Below, piece after piece: positions 56,706 to 64,000 of a DNA stretch of 64,000 nucleotides (the first letter of the stretch is position 1; each line of letters opens with the position of its first letter). Under the pieces are notes generated by a model. The model ran no database searches, was not told where the DNA came from, and saw only the letters and a program-made list of their open reading frames with translations. The DNA comes from Ardenticatenaceae bacterium (GTDB lineage Bacteria > Chloroflexota > Anaerolineae > Promineifilales > Promineifilaceae). The translations under genes and the position numbers were made by a program. The DNA is taken from the NCBI GenBank assembly GCA_020634435.1, contig JACKBS010000005.1, positions 248,001 through 312,000 of the forward strand. The letters run 5' to 3'.

Positions 56706-56728
56706 CAGCCCGACCTCGTGTCGGGCTG
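56706..56728 (+). terminator. Second hairpin between aapJ and aapQ
   Basis: CAGCCCGAC (56706-56714) and GTCGGGCTG (56720-56728) form a perfect 9-bp stem with a 5-base loop. It may add to the attenuation or be part of a repeat. Confidence 0.6.
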
Positions 56729-56862
56729 TGTTGTATCCAACCACTTTAGCGACTTCTAACCCATCTGGCAGCAACTTGTCTGGTGGGTAGTTAACAAAAG
56801 AATCTACCTGCCACACGTCCTTGCGAAACGTCTCCGGCAGGTAGAACACAGGGGTAACGTCT

Positions 56863-58491
56863 ATGTCGGACACACTAAAACCATCCCTGCGAGGCAATGA
56901 ACGGATTCCACCCTGGCGCGACGGCCGTATCATTGGGATTTTGTTACAAATTGTCTTCGTTGTACTCCTCATTTTCAGCCTCAACTGGCTCTTCACGAAC
57001 ATCGGCAATAATCTGGATGCGTTGGGTGCTGGCCAGTTCAGTTGTAAGGAAGGGGGCACCAGTTATCGCTGCGCCTTCGACTTCCTCAGTGGTGAAGCCC
57101 AATTCCCCATCAGCGAATCGGTCATCAGCTACGATCCCAATACAGATTCTTTTTGGCGGGCTATTGGCATTGGTGTCTTAAACACTGGCAAAGTTGCCGT
57201 GTTTGGCATTATCCTCACCACCATTTTAGGCACCTTTACGGGCATTGCCCGGCTTTCCAGCAACTGGCTGATCAGCAATATTGCCAAATGGTATATCGAC
57301 CTCATGCGCAACACGCCGCTGTTGCTTCAGCTCTTTTTTCTCTATTTTGTTATCTTTCTGGTCAGCTTACCGTCGGTCAATGAAGTTAGGCCCTTCCTGG
57401 GCCTCCCCATCTTCATCAGCCAGCGCGGCATGAACTATCCCTCGTTAGTGCCGATGGCTTCCTTTGCCACCTGGTTTGCCTTTATTGTCTTGGGCCTTGT
57501 GCAGGCCCAGCTCATATGGGTGATCCTGGGAAAACGCGAAGAACAGACAGGCCAGGAAGCAAACCGTGGTCGTTGGGCCATCTTTTCCTTTTTGGTTGTG
57601 GTGGTCATTGGCTGGTTCATCGCTGGCAGCAACAGCCATACCGAGGCGGCGCTGGTATCGCGGGCGTCGCGCATTCGCACGTTTGACGACATTCCGGCAT
57701 TGATCGAGCACCGTTTGGGCGTTGATGTCGCCGACATCAAAACATCCCTGGAAAATGGCACGCTAACGCAAGAACAAGTGGATGACGCAGCCTTAAAAAT
57801 CTGCGCCATCAACGAGGCGGCCTCCGAAATTAACCTGACAGCACAGTTGCGCGCGGCTGATGTGCCGTTTGATGTTGAGCGCAGCGACCGGCCCGATCAA
57901 GCGATTGAAACCTACGCGGAAGGTGGCTGTGAAATCTTTGTGGCCAGCGAGGCCACGCTGGCTGCAGAGCGTGACCTATTGGAAAACAGCGCGGATCAGT
58001 TGATTGTGCCCTTGCCAGAAACCCCAGTTAGAGTGTCAGCGCCCAAGTTGGAAGGGTTTAACTTTGTGGGCGGCTCCAAGCTCACGCTAGAGTTTGCCGC
58101 CATTTTGCTGGGGCTGGTGCTGTACACGGGCGCTTTTGTCGCCGAAATTGTTCGGGCGGGCATCTTGTCCGTCTCCAAGGGGCAGACGGAAGCAGCGCGG
58201 GCGTTGGGGCTGTCGGAAACGCAGCGGCTGCGGCTGGTGGTGCTACCACAAGCACTGCGGGTCATTATTCCGCCGCTCACCAGCCAATATTTGAACCTGA
58301 CGAAGAACTCTAGTTTGGCAGCGGCCGTTTTATTCCCAGACCTGTATCGCAATATCAATACCATCATCAACCAGTCTGGGCGGCCCATTCAGCCAATTGT
58401 GATCATGGCGTTGATTTATCTATCGATCAGCCTGTTCATTTCGTTCTTCCTGAACTGGTATAACCAGAAAATAGCGCTGGTGGAGAGATAA
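56863..58491 (+). CDS. aapQ: Amino-acid ABC permease (AapQ type) with a binding-protein-like insertion
   Basis: A 542-residue inner-membrane permease; typical AapQ proteins have about 400. An N-terminal helix (about 25-46), a loop with two Cys and the first permease helices (LNTGKVAVFGIILTTILGTF, WYIDLMRNTPLLLQLFFLYF) are normal. The C-terminal EAA-type loop SKGQTEAARALGLSETQRLR with VVLPQALRVIIPPLTSQYLN is also normal. Residues about 260-390 form an extra outer domain. Its stretch KICAINEAASEINLTAQLRA... (312-375) aligns well with residues 199-262 of AapJ (VCVQSGTTTEKNLSDYMTAL...), with matching positions I/V-C, E-x-N-L, D-x-A, Y-x-x-G-x-C and F. It therefore looks like a piece of a binding-protein lobe. 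Confidence 0.9.
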   Translation: MSDTLKPSLRGNERIPPWRDGRIIGILLQIVFVVLLIFSLNWLFTNIGNNLDALGAGQFSCKEGGTSYRCAFDFLSGEAQFPISESVISYDPNTDSFWRAIGIGVLNTGKVAVFGIILTTILGTFTGIARLSSNWLISNIAKWYIDLMRNTPLLLQLFFLYFVIFLVSLPSVNEVRPFLGLPIFISQRGMNYPSLVPMASFATWFAFIVLGLVQAQLIWVILGKREEQTGQEANRGRWAIFSFLVVVVIGWFIAGSNSHTEAALVSRASRIRTFDDIPALIEHRLGVDVADIKTSLENGTLTQEQVDDAALKICAINEAASEINLTAQLRAADVPFDVERSDRPDQAIETYAEGGCEIFVASEATLAAERDLLENSADQLIVPLPETPVRVSAPKLEGFNFVGGSKLTLEFAAILLGLVLYTGAFVAEIVRAGILSVSKGQTEAARALGLSETQRLRLVVLPQALRVIIPPLTSQYLNLTKNSSLAAAVLFPDLYRNINTIINQSGRPIQPIVIMALIYLSISLFISFFLNWYNQKIALVER

Positions 58492-58493
58492 TC

Positions 58494-60707
58494 ATGTCAA
58501 CATTACCCCAAAAACAAACGCGCTTTAACTTTTTACCAGAAGATTTTCAGGCTCATGTCAACCGGTTTGTCACCGAGCAAATTACCCGCTCGTGGCTTTT
58601 GACGCTGTGGGTGGTTTTGCTCAGCGGATTTACGCTGGCCATGATTGTCAACCGGGTGCAGGCGGCACCTATCTCTACGATTTTGGTGTTGGTTGTTTGG
58701 GTGGTCACGGTCGTGCTGGTGGTGATAAACGAACTGCGCCACAAGCACAACGCGCTCTCGCTGTGGCTGAAGAACAACATGTACAACAACATCACCAACA
58801 CACAAATCAGTTTACTGATTGTGCTGGGCATCATTGCCGCGGTGATTGCCTTTTTTAACTATGCCTGGGTGAATGCCAGTTTTGTCTCCGTTCCCGCATC
58901 TGATTACCGTGCCGAGTTGATCAACGCTGATGGGCGGGAATATTGCTTCACGATGGGCGGCATCGACACAAACGTTTCGTCAACGGAAATCGTCACAGAC
59001 CCTACAAAACAATGTTTTGCCACGTCTACCCTGGCAGCGCCACCCAGCAATCTGGCCGTGGGCGAAGAAGCGTCATCTTTCTGCTTCGACAAAAACCCAG
59101 ATGACCCTGAAAATGGCATCACTTGCTTTGAAAGTACGGCCGAAAATCCCGACTTCTTCACCGTTCAGCGCACCTTTAGTGGAGCAAACTGGGGTGCGGT
59201 TGAAGCCAACATGACCACCTTGATGATCTTCCGCTTTAATCGCAACGAAACGTGGCGCATTTGGGCAGTGGTCATTTTGCTGGGTGTTTTGTTGGTGCCT
59301 ACCCTGTTTGTCTATCGCGACAGCTACAAAAATCCGCAAGTTCGCCGCTTGCTCACCTATTTGTGGCTGGCTTCGCCCATCCTCATTTATCTCTTCTTGC
59401 GCGGCGTGGAGCCGGTGCCGTTTGAGGTCAATGGCCCAGGTTCGGTCATTTCGGGGATTGGCAAGGAAGTATTTGCCTGGACCAGCCCCCTGCAAGAGCT
59501 GACGGACGCGGGACTGATTACGGTGGTAAACGGCCGTCCCTTCCTACGCGGTGATAATGGGGTCTTAAGCCCAATCAGCTTTTGGGCTCGTCTGCGGGCC
59601 ACCTTTACCGGCAATCGCAACCTGCTGGGCGTTTTAGGACTCATCATCTTTGGCGGGCTCACCTGGCTGATCAACCGCCGCTTCCCGCAGAAAGAGCGTG
59701 AAGGAGAGTTGGTCCGATTTGGTCGGGCGGTCTTGCGGGTGCTGTTGATTGTTACGGCCGTATTAGCCCTGCTCGCCCTTTTGGACGTGTTCAGCATGAT
59801 CATCGGCTCTTTTAGCTATACCCGCGAGTTGGTGGTTAACAATGTGCCTGAGGAAGTAAAACAACCGATCTTCTCCAGCCTGGACCCCGACGTAAACTGG
59901 GGCGGCTTCCTGCTCACCATCATCATCACCATCTTTGCCATTGTGGTTTCCTTCCCGATTGGCTTGTTGATGGCCTTAGGCCGCCGCAGCAAAATTCGCG
60001 GCATTCCGGCCTGGCTCACCTACGGGGCTGCGCTTGTCATTGCCATTTGGGGCTTTACCCAGAGCACACCAGGGATGATTGAAAACGCTCGGAACAGCTT
60101 TGAGCTGGCATTAGCCTATTGGCCCATTCTAGTTCTGGGATTGGCTTACGCCTTCCAGCGCAGTTTTAACGGGAATGTCCTGGCCGCGTTCAGCACGCTC
60201 TACATTGAGTTTGTGCGTGGGGTACCACTCATCACAGTTCTGTTTGCCAGCATTATCCTTTTCCCGATTTTGCTGCCGCCAGGGCTAGAAATCCTTAACA
60301 CCTGGCGCATTTTATGGGCCTTCGCGCTCTTTTCCGCAGCATATCTGGCCGAAAATGTGCGCGGTGGCTTGCAGGCCATCCCCAAAGGCCAGTACGAAGC
60401 GGCTGACTCGCTCGGCTTCAACGCGTACCAAAAATACCGACTCATCATCCTACCCCAGGCACTGCGCGTGGTAATTCCCGCCATCGTTGGCCAATTTATT
60501 GGTCTGTTTAAGGACACTTCTTTAGTTGCTCTGGTTGGCGTTTTCGACGTGTTGAATGTCGCCAACGCCATCGCGGCTCAGGAAGATTGGCTAGGCGTCC
60601 GGCGTGAACCGTACCTGTTCCTGGCTGTGCTTTACTTTGTCGGCTCGGCGATCATGACCGCTTACAGCCGCTATCTGGAAAAACGCACCGGCCTGGGCGA
60701 ACGGTAG
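58494..60707 (+). CDS. aapM: Amino-acid ABC permease (AapM type) with extra N-terminal membrane region
   Basis: A 737-residue permease, nearly twice the usual AapM length. The C-terminal 260 residues hold the transport core: TLYIEFVRGVPLITVLFASI, AYLAENVRGGLQAIPKGQYE, AADSLGFNAYQKYRLIILPQ and GLFKDTSLVALVGVFDVLNV. The N-terminal half has about six extra membrane helices and a predicted outer loop of about 120 residues (about 125-250) with four Cys (for example DGREYCFTMGGIDTN and NGITCFESTAENPDF), which may form disulfides. It begins two bases after the aapQ stop, so the two permeases are coupled. Two ACGGCCGT sites. The role of the extra part is unknown; it could help capture substrate. Confidence 0.9.
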   Translation: MSTLPQKQTRFNFLPEDFQAHVNRFVTEQITRSWLLTLWVVLLSGFTLAMIVNRVQAAPISTILVLVVWVVTVVLVVINELRHKHNALSLWLKNNMYNNITNTQISLLIVLGIIAAVIAFFNYAWVNASFVSVPASDYRAELINADGREYCFTMGGIDTNVSSTEIVTDPTKQCFATSTLAAPPSNLAVGEEASSFCFDKNPDDPENGITCFESTAENPDFFTVQRTFSGANWGAVEANMTTLMIFRFNRNETWRIWAVVILLGVLLVPTLFVYRDSYKNPQVRRLLTYLWLASPILIYLFLRGVEPVPFEVNGPGSVISGIGKEVFAWTSPLQELTDAGLITVVNGRPFLRGDNGVLSPISFWARLRATFTGNRNLLGVLGLIIFGGLTWLINRRFPQKEREGELVRFGRAVLRVLLIVTAVLALLALLDVFSMIIGSFSYTRELVVNNVPEEVKQPIFSSLDPDVNWGGFLLTIIITIFAIVVSFPIGLLMALGRRSKIRGIPAWLTYGAALVIAIWGFTQSTPGMIENARNSFELALAYWPILVLGLAYAFQRSFNGNVLAAFSTLYIEFVRGVPLITVLFASIILFPILLPPGLEILNTWRILWAFALFSAAYLAENVRGGLQAIPKGQYEAADSLGFNAYQKYRLIILPQALRVVIPAIVGQFIGLFKDTSLVALVGVFDVLNVANAIAAQEDWLGVRREPYLFLAVLYFVGSAIMTAYSRYLEKRTGLGER

Positions 60708-60710
60708 TAA

Positions 60711-60773
60711 GGGCGAGGCAGTTGGCTGTGAACTTTGTCTTGCAGTCCAACTCCTCACCCAACTGCCTCGCCC
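60711..60773. repeat. GGGCGAGGC inverted repeat inside the aap operon
   Basis: GGGCGAGGCAGTTGG (60711-60725) and CCAACTGCCTCGCCC (60759-60773) are perfect 15-bp arms with a 33-base loop, sitting between aapM and aapP. They resemble the GGGGCG cluster at 5084-5230. It could affect relative expression of the ATPase gene. Confidence 0.8.
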
Positions 60774-60809
60774 CTACAGCGGTACTCTACATGTACACAG
60801 GAGACAAAA

Positions 60810-61574
60810 ATGACAACAGCAGCAACACTAACAAAAATGGAAGATGTGATTGTTTGCAGCAATATCAACAAATGGTACGGTGATTTTCATGCCCTGAAGG
60901 ATGTGAGCCTGACGGTAAAAGCGGGTGAGGTCATCGTGATTTTGGGGCCGTCTGGCTCCGGCAAATCCACTTTTATTCGCACCATCAACCGCCTGGAAGA
61001 GCACCAAAGTGGCGACATCATCGTCGATGGCATTACCTTGAGCCACGACGTGCGCAACATCGCCGAAATTCGCCGGGATGTGGGCATGGTGTTCCAACAA
61101 TTCAACCTGTTCCCCCACCTGACGGTGCTGGAAAACGTGACGCTGGCCCCAATTCACGTACGCAAATGGTCTCGTGAACGGTCGGAAGAGGTGGCGATGA
61201 AATGGCTGACTCGCGTCGGGATTCCAGAGCAGGCGGGCAAATATCCGGGGCAGCTTTCTGGGGGGCAGCAGCAGCGCGTGGCCATCGCCCGTACGCTGGC
61301 GATGGAGCCCAACATCCTGCTGTTTGATGAGCCAACCTCCGCGCTGGACCCGGAAATGATCAAGGAAGTGCTGGACGTGATGCGCGATTTGGCGCGGTCT
61401 GGCTACACCATTCTGGCGGTGACGCATGAGATGGGCTTCGCTCGCGAGGTGGCGGACCGGGTCATCTTTATGGACGCTGGGCAAATTGTGGAGATCAACA
61501 CGCCGGAGGATTTCTTCACCAATCCAAAGAATGACCGGACGAAGTTGTTCTTATCGCAGATTTTGCATCACTGA
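60810..61574 (+). CDS. aapP: Amino-acid ABC transporter ATP-binding protein
   Basis: A 254-residue ATPase that powers the Aap permeases. Walker A is GPSGSGKS (about 46-53), the Q-loop is GMVFQQFNLFPHLTVLENVT, the signature is LSGGQQQRVAIARTLAMEP, Walker B is ILLFDEPTSALDPEM, and the H-loop is AVTHEMGFAREVADRVIFMD. These are exactly those of polar amino-acid transporters. The ATG at 60810 has AGGAG six bases upstream; the longer frame crosses the repeat at 60711-60773. It is the last gene of the aapJQMP operon. No ACGGCCGT site. Confidence 0.97.
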   Translation: MTTAATLTKMEDVIVCSNINKWYGDFHALKDVSLTVKAGEVIVILGPSGSGKSTFIRTINRLEEHQSGDIIVDGITLSHDVRNIAEIRRDVGMVFQQFNLFPHLTVLENVTLAPIHVRKWSRERSEEVAMKWLTRVGIPEQAGKYPGQLSGGQQQRVAIARTLAMEPNILLFDEPTSALDPEMIKEVLDVMRDLARSGYTILAVTHEMGFAREVADRVIFMDAGQIVEINTPEDFFTNPKNDRTKLFLSQILHH

Positions 61575-61592
61575 GCAAGTGAGAAGAAATAG

Positions 61593-61643
61593 AGTGAAAA
61601 GTAAAAAGTGAAAGAGTCCACTTATCACTTTTTACTTTTCACT
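61593..61643. repeat. GTGAAAAGT-family inverted repeat between convergent genes
   Basis: AGTGAAAAGTAAAAAGTG (61593-61610) and CACTTTTTACTTTTCACT (61626-61643) are a perfect 18-bp inverted repeat with a 15-base loop. The minus-strand gene that follows has its stop codon next to this element, in GTAAAAAGTTGAAAGTG. It probably serves as a two-way terminator. Confidence 0.85.
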
Positions 61644-61652
61644 TTCAACTTT

Positions 61653-63572
61653 TTACGGCTGAAACCAAAGCAAGCGGGGGCGGAGTTGAGCGGCCTGTTC
61701 GGGTGGAGTGCCATTTTGTACGGCCGTTAACATTTCCCAGCTAAACAAAACTTGTTCCTCAATAAAAACGGGGCGGCTAAAGGGGAAAGCCGTGCGCATG
61801 GCGTTGCCTAAATCGTGCGGTAGGCGCGTCCAAAATTGGCTGGTGGTGGCGACGGATGGCCGGGTGGGCACGGTGCGGAAGCGGGCCGACGGCGGTTGGT
61901 AGGTGAGAAATTTAAGCCACTGCCAGGCGGTGTATGGATTTTCCGAGCCAGCGGTCACAAACGCCCCATCCACCCACAGCGGCGTAATGCCGTCAAATCG
62001 ATCCGAGCCGGGGAAGGGCAGCACCCCCAGCGGATTCAGCTGGAAGCGAAGTTCGTACAGCAGCGGTGATTCCACCCAAATGGCCGCTCGGCGGCGGGCC
62101 GACTGCCAGTTGGACATTACGCCAGTCCGCTCCACCGCGCTCATCTGGGTAAAATCGGGAATCTGGCCCGGCTGGCCTGCCAAAGTATGGTACCAGGCCA
62201 ATGTGGTAGCAATAGCTTCGGTTGTCAGCGGTTGATCGCAGCGCACGGTGGCCTCTTCACAGCGGTTGTTCCAGTTGTAGGCATAAGAAAAAAGCGCGTC
62301 CGGTCCGACATCCAAAAAGCCCCAGGCCAAACGGCCGTCTGGTGACGCACTGCCCAGGGAAACGGCCGTCATATCAGCTTCCATTTCCTGCCAGGTCCAA
62401 CGCAGGGTAGGCTCCGGCTGGTTGGCATTGCGGTAGGCGTTTTTGTCGTAGTAGAGCACATTCATGCGACCGGCCAGGGGCATAAACCACATGCGGTCAC
62501 GCCACCACGCACCCTGCCATAGCTGCTCATAAAAATCAGCCCGGTCAAAATCACTGTCGGTCTGCATCATGCTGGTGAGATCATGGACCGCACCTGCGGC
62601 CAGCAGGTCAGCGGTGGGGGCTGCGCCTACAGCATCGAGCGTAGCCAGATCGACCAGCGTGGGCTCAGCCGTTTCCAGGTAAACCAGCTCGATGGCGATG
62701 CGCGGATTTTGCGCCATGAATTGGGCCGCGGCCGTTTCGTAATCCATCAGGGGCGCTTCGGCCACCGGGATGCCAAAACGCAACGTTATCCGGCCAAAAC
62801 GGTCAACCAGACGACCGTCTAGCAATTCCCAAAACAGATCTGACGGCGCCCCATTTTCATCCAACCCGACGAGGCGCGGCGAGGGTACGCGCATTTGGTT
62901 AGGAGCGGCCGTTTCTGCAAAATCGTTGGCCAGAGTGAGGATAAACGGCCGTTCGGCCGTGGGACAGTTATCGCGGCACAAGGCAGCAATTTGGGCGGTC
63001 ACATACGGGCCAATTTGCCCCGCCAGATCAGCATCAATTTGGAAGTAGTCCAACTGTCCCCAGGGGTAGAGGGCCGAGTCAAACCCGCCCCAATACCCTG
63101 GCGCTTCCGGCTGATGGATGAGGCTGCCATCGGGCTGCATCTGCCAAAAGGCCACCCGCTGGTAAATCTGGCTACCTTCGGCCCACTGGACGTTGGCCCA
63201 GAAGTAGGCATCATGCCGCTCTGCCTGGGTAATGATGGGATTGTGGCGGTAAAGACGGCCGTTTAGCGGCTGTAACTGAGCAGAAAACCAGTCCGGTTGG
63301 CTCGCCTGGAAGCTGTAAAACAGATCGCCATCTCCGGCCAGATAGGCATCACGCTCGAAGTTAAGCGCCACTTGCGTCATCTCTACGGCGGCATGCCCCG
63401 CATCGGCCAGTTGGGCTTGCAGCGTGCGCCACAACCAACCACCGCTCAGAAGCAGAACGGCCGTCAGCCCCAACCAAAACCAGAGCCGCGATTGACGAGA
63501 AACGGCCGTGGGATGGGGAGAAATACGGCCGTCTTCCTCTTCGCCAATTTGCCAGTCAAAACGTTCGTTCAT
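61653..63572 (-). CDS. Membrane-anchored extracellular solute-binding-like protein
   Basis: A 639-residue protein with a short charged cytoplasmic tail (1-28) and one membrane helix (about 29-48, LWFWLGLTAVLLLSGGWLW). The outer part has an unassigned domain (about 50-270) and then a family 1 solute-binding-protein fold (about 270-630). Landmarks are ITLRFGIPVAEAPLMDYETA, PLAGRMNVLYYDKNAYRNAN, WTWQEMEADMTAVS and PLWVDGAFVTAGSENPYTAW, as in MalE/UgpB-type sugar binders. It is not near ABC sugar permeases here, so it may be a sensor rather than a transporter part. No SD is clear. It has eight ACGGCCGT sites, among the densest in the window. Confidence 0.82.
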   Translation of the reverse strand: MNERFDWQIGEEEDGRISPHPTAVSRQSRLWFWLGLTAVLLLSGGWLWRTLQAQLADAGHAAVEMTQVALNFERDAYLAGDGDLFYSFQASQPDWFSAQLQPLNGRLYRHNPIITQAERHDAYFWANVQWAEGSQIYQRVAFWQMQPDGSLIHQPEAPGYWGGFDSALYPWGQLDYFQIDADLAGQIGPYVTAQIAALCRDNCPTAERPFILTLANDFAETAAPNQMRVPSPRLVGLDENGAPSDLFWELLDGRLVDRFGRITLRFGIPVAEAPLMDYETAAAQFMAQNPRIAIELVYLETAEPTLVDLATLDAVGAAPTADLLAAGAVHDLTSMMQTDSDFDRADFYEQLWQGAWWRDRMWFMPLAGRMNVLYYDKNAYRNANQPEPTLRWTWQEMEADMTAVSLGSASPDGRLAWGFLDVGPDALFSYAYNWNNRCEEATVRCDQPLTTEAIATTLAWYHTLAGQPGQIPDFTQMSAVERTGVMSNWQSARRRAAIWVESPLLYELRFQLNPLGVLPFPGSDRFDGITPLWVDGAFVTAGSENPYTAWQWLKFLTYQPPSARFRTVPTRPSVATTSQFWTRLPHDLGNAMRTAFPFSRPVFIEEQVLFSWEMLTAVQNGTPPEQAAQLRPRLLWFQP

Positions 63573-64000
63573 AAGACACCGGGGAGTGGGTGCGTTGCGG
63601 GCTGAATTGTGCTTGTTGAATCAGGATACTGCTGCGAGTTGCCTCATTCTACCACAGGAATTTAGAGATGAACTTCAAGGATTCTCGCAATTGGCACTTT
63701 GTCGGATGCTTCCCGACCTGCCGGAGTACAGCGAATGTGTTCAGCATGGCAAATTATCATGGATTGTCATGCGGAGGTCCTCCGAAGCATCTCCTCCGCT
63801 TCATAATCAGCAAAACCGGTATCAAGGGAAGTGGCGCACCAAAAAGATTGAAGGCTCTTTAGGGATTTCAAGGCGCTAGCACCGAATTGACGCGAATTTT
63901 CGTGTAAATTCGCGTCAATTCGGTGCAAAGATCAGTTTGGTCCTACGAAATCCGAAAGACTAAAAATTGGTGAAAATACGGCTAAATTCAGATTACTGGC
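63573..64000. other. Gene-free end of the window with repeat elements
   Basis: No gene is supported here. A TGTCATGCGGAGGTCCTCCG element near 63765-63800 contains GCGGAGG and CCTCCGC arms, like dispersed repeats of many bacteria. A 21-bp perfect inverted repeat follows at 63879-63926 and is listed separately. Confidence 0.5.
63879..63926. repeat. Perfect 21-bp inverted repeat
   Basis: The arms 63879-63899 and 63906-63926 (beginning GCACCGAATTGACGCGAATT) are perfect reverse complements over 21 bp with a 6-base loop. No gene ends next to it within the window. It may be a terminator for a gene to the right, or a repeat. Confidence 0.8.

Larger units (their letters stand above)
108..63532. repeat. 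Dispersed palindromic octamer ACGGCCGT, about 107 copies
   Basis: I counted about 107 exact copies by eye from 108-115 to 63525-63532, on average one per 600 bases, where about one would be expected by chance in 64 kb. About 90% lie in genes, in all frames, read T-A-V, N/D-G-R or R-P. At least fourteen are intergenic. Several strongly conserved genes (icd, aapJ, aapP, the RamB-like gene) have none, while less conserved genes have many (nine in 51384-54365, eight in 61653-63572). Close variants TCGGCCGT and GCGGCCGT are also frequent. This behaves like the HIP1 octamer of cyanobacteria or an uptake sequence, but with a different sequence. Confidence 0.9.

Noticed and set aside
56655..57059. 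Minus-strand open frame across the aapJ-aapQ gap
   Set aside because: It runs antisense to the AapQ start and through two hairpins, with no family resemblance.

Overview
The window looks like chromosomal DNA of a Chloroflexota bacterium, most likely in or near the Anaerolineae/Ardenticatenia. This is inferred from gene content: paired DUF1800/DUF1501 exported proteins, SARP/BTAD regulators, hybrid sensor kinases, META-domain lipoproteins and a HerA/NurA operon. Genes are packed on both strands, with a mix of Shine-Dalgarno (SD) starts and apparently leaderless starts. The most striking feature is the palindromic octamer ACGGCCGT. I counted about 107 exact copies by eye, against roughly one expected by chance. 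It lies mostly inside genes, where it is read as T-A-V, N/D-G-R or R-P, and it also occurs as inverted pairs that form terminator stems.

Layout: 1-9.9 kb holds a truncated gene, a zinc-ribbon membrane protein, icd, an MscS channel, a class A penicillin-binding protein, a double-META lipoprotein, a SlyD-like isomerase and a cold-shock protein. 10.6-17 kb holds a PfkB kinase, a GNAT acetyltransferase, the DUF1800/DUF1501 pair, a membrane protein and a short BTAD regulator. 17.3-22 kb is a glyoxylate-shunt locus: aceB-aceA divergent from a RamB/ScfR-like regulator, with two identical palindromes between them. With icd it covers the isocitrate branch point. 22-28.6 kb carries two paralogous hybrid histidine kinases and a variant acyltransferase.

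28.8-34.2 kb is a one-direction HerA/NurA cluster with a stand-alone HAS-barrel-like protein and two unrecognised, AT-rich genes that lack the octamer. 34.2-47 kb holds mostly housekeeping genes (ITPase/XTPase, GbsR-type regulator, thiD, F420-type reductase, ABC-F ATPase, NAD(P)HX repair enzyme, epimerase, tRNA-Arg), a MoaD-like/deoxyribosyltransferase-like fusion, an unknown two-gene unit and a LysM-M23 peptidase. 47-55 kb holds DUF192, an HD hydrolase, an ECF sigma/anti-sigma-like pair and a large BTAD-NB-ARC-TPR regulator. 55-61.6 kb is a polar amino-acid ABC transporter (aapJQMP type) whose permeases have unusual extra domains. The window ends with a membrane-anchored solute-binding-like protein.

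Intergenic DNA is full of several families of inverted repeats (GTGAAAAGT, GGTAATT, CAAAGGACGC, GTAATCAGTA, GGTGACAAGG, GGGGCG types). They often provide the stop codon or last residues of the adjoining gene, in one case a -35 box, and in one case an in-frame insertion inside a conserved enzyme gene.
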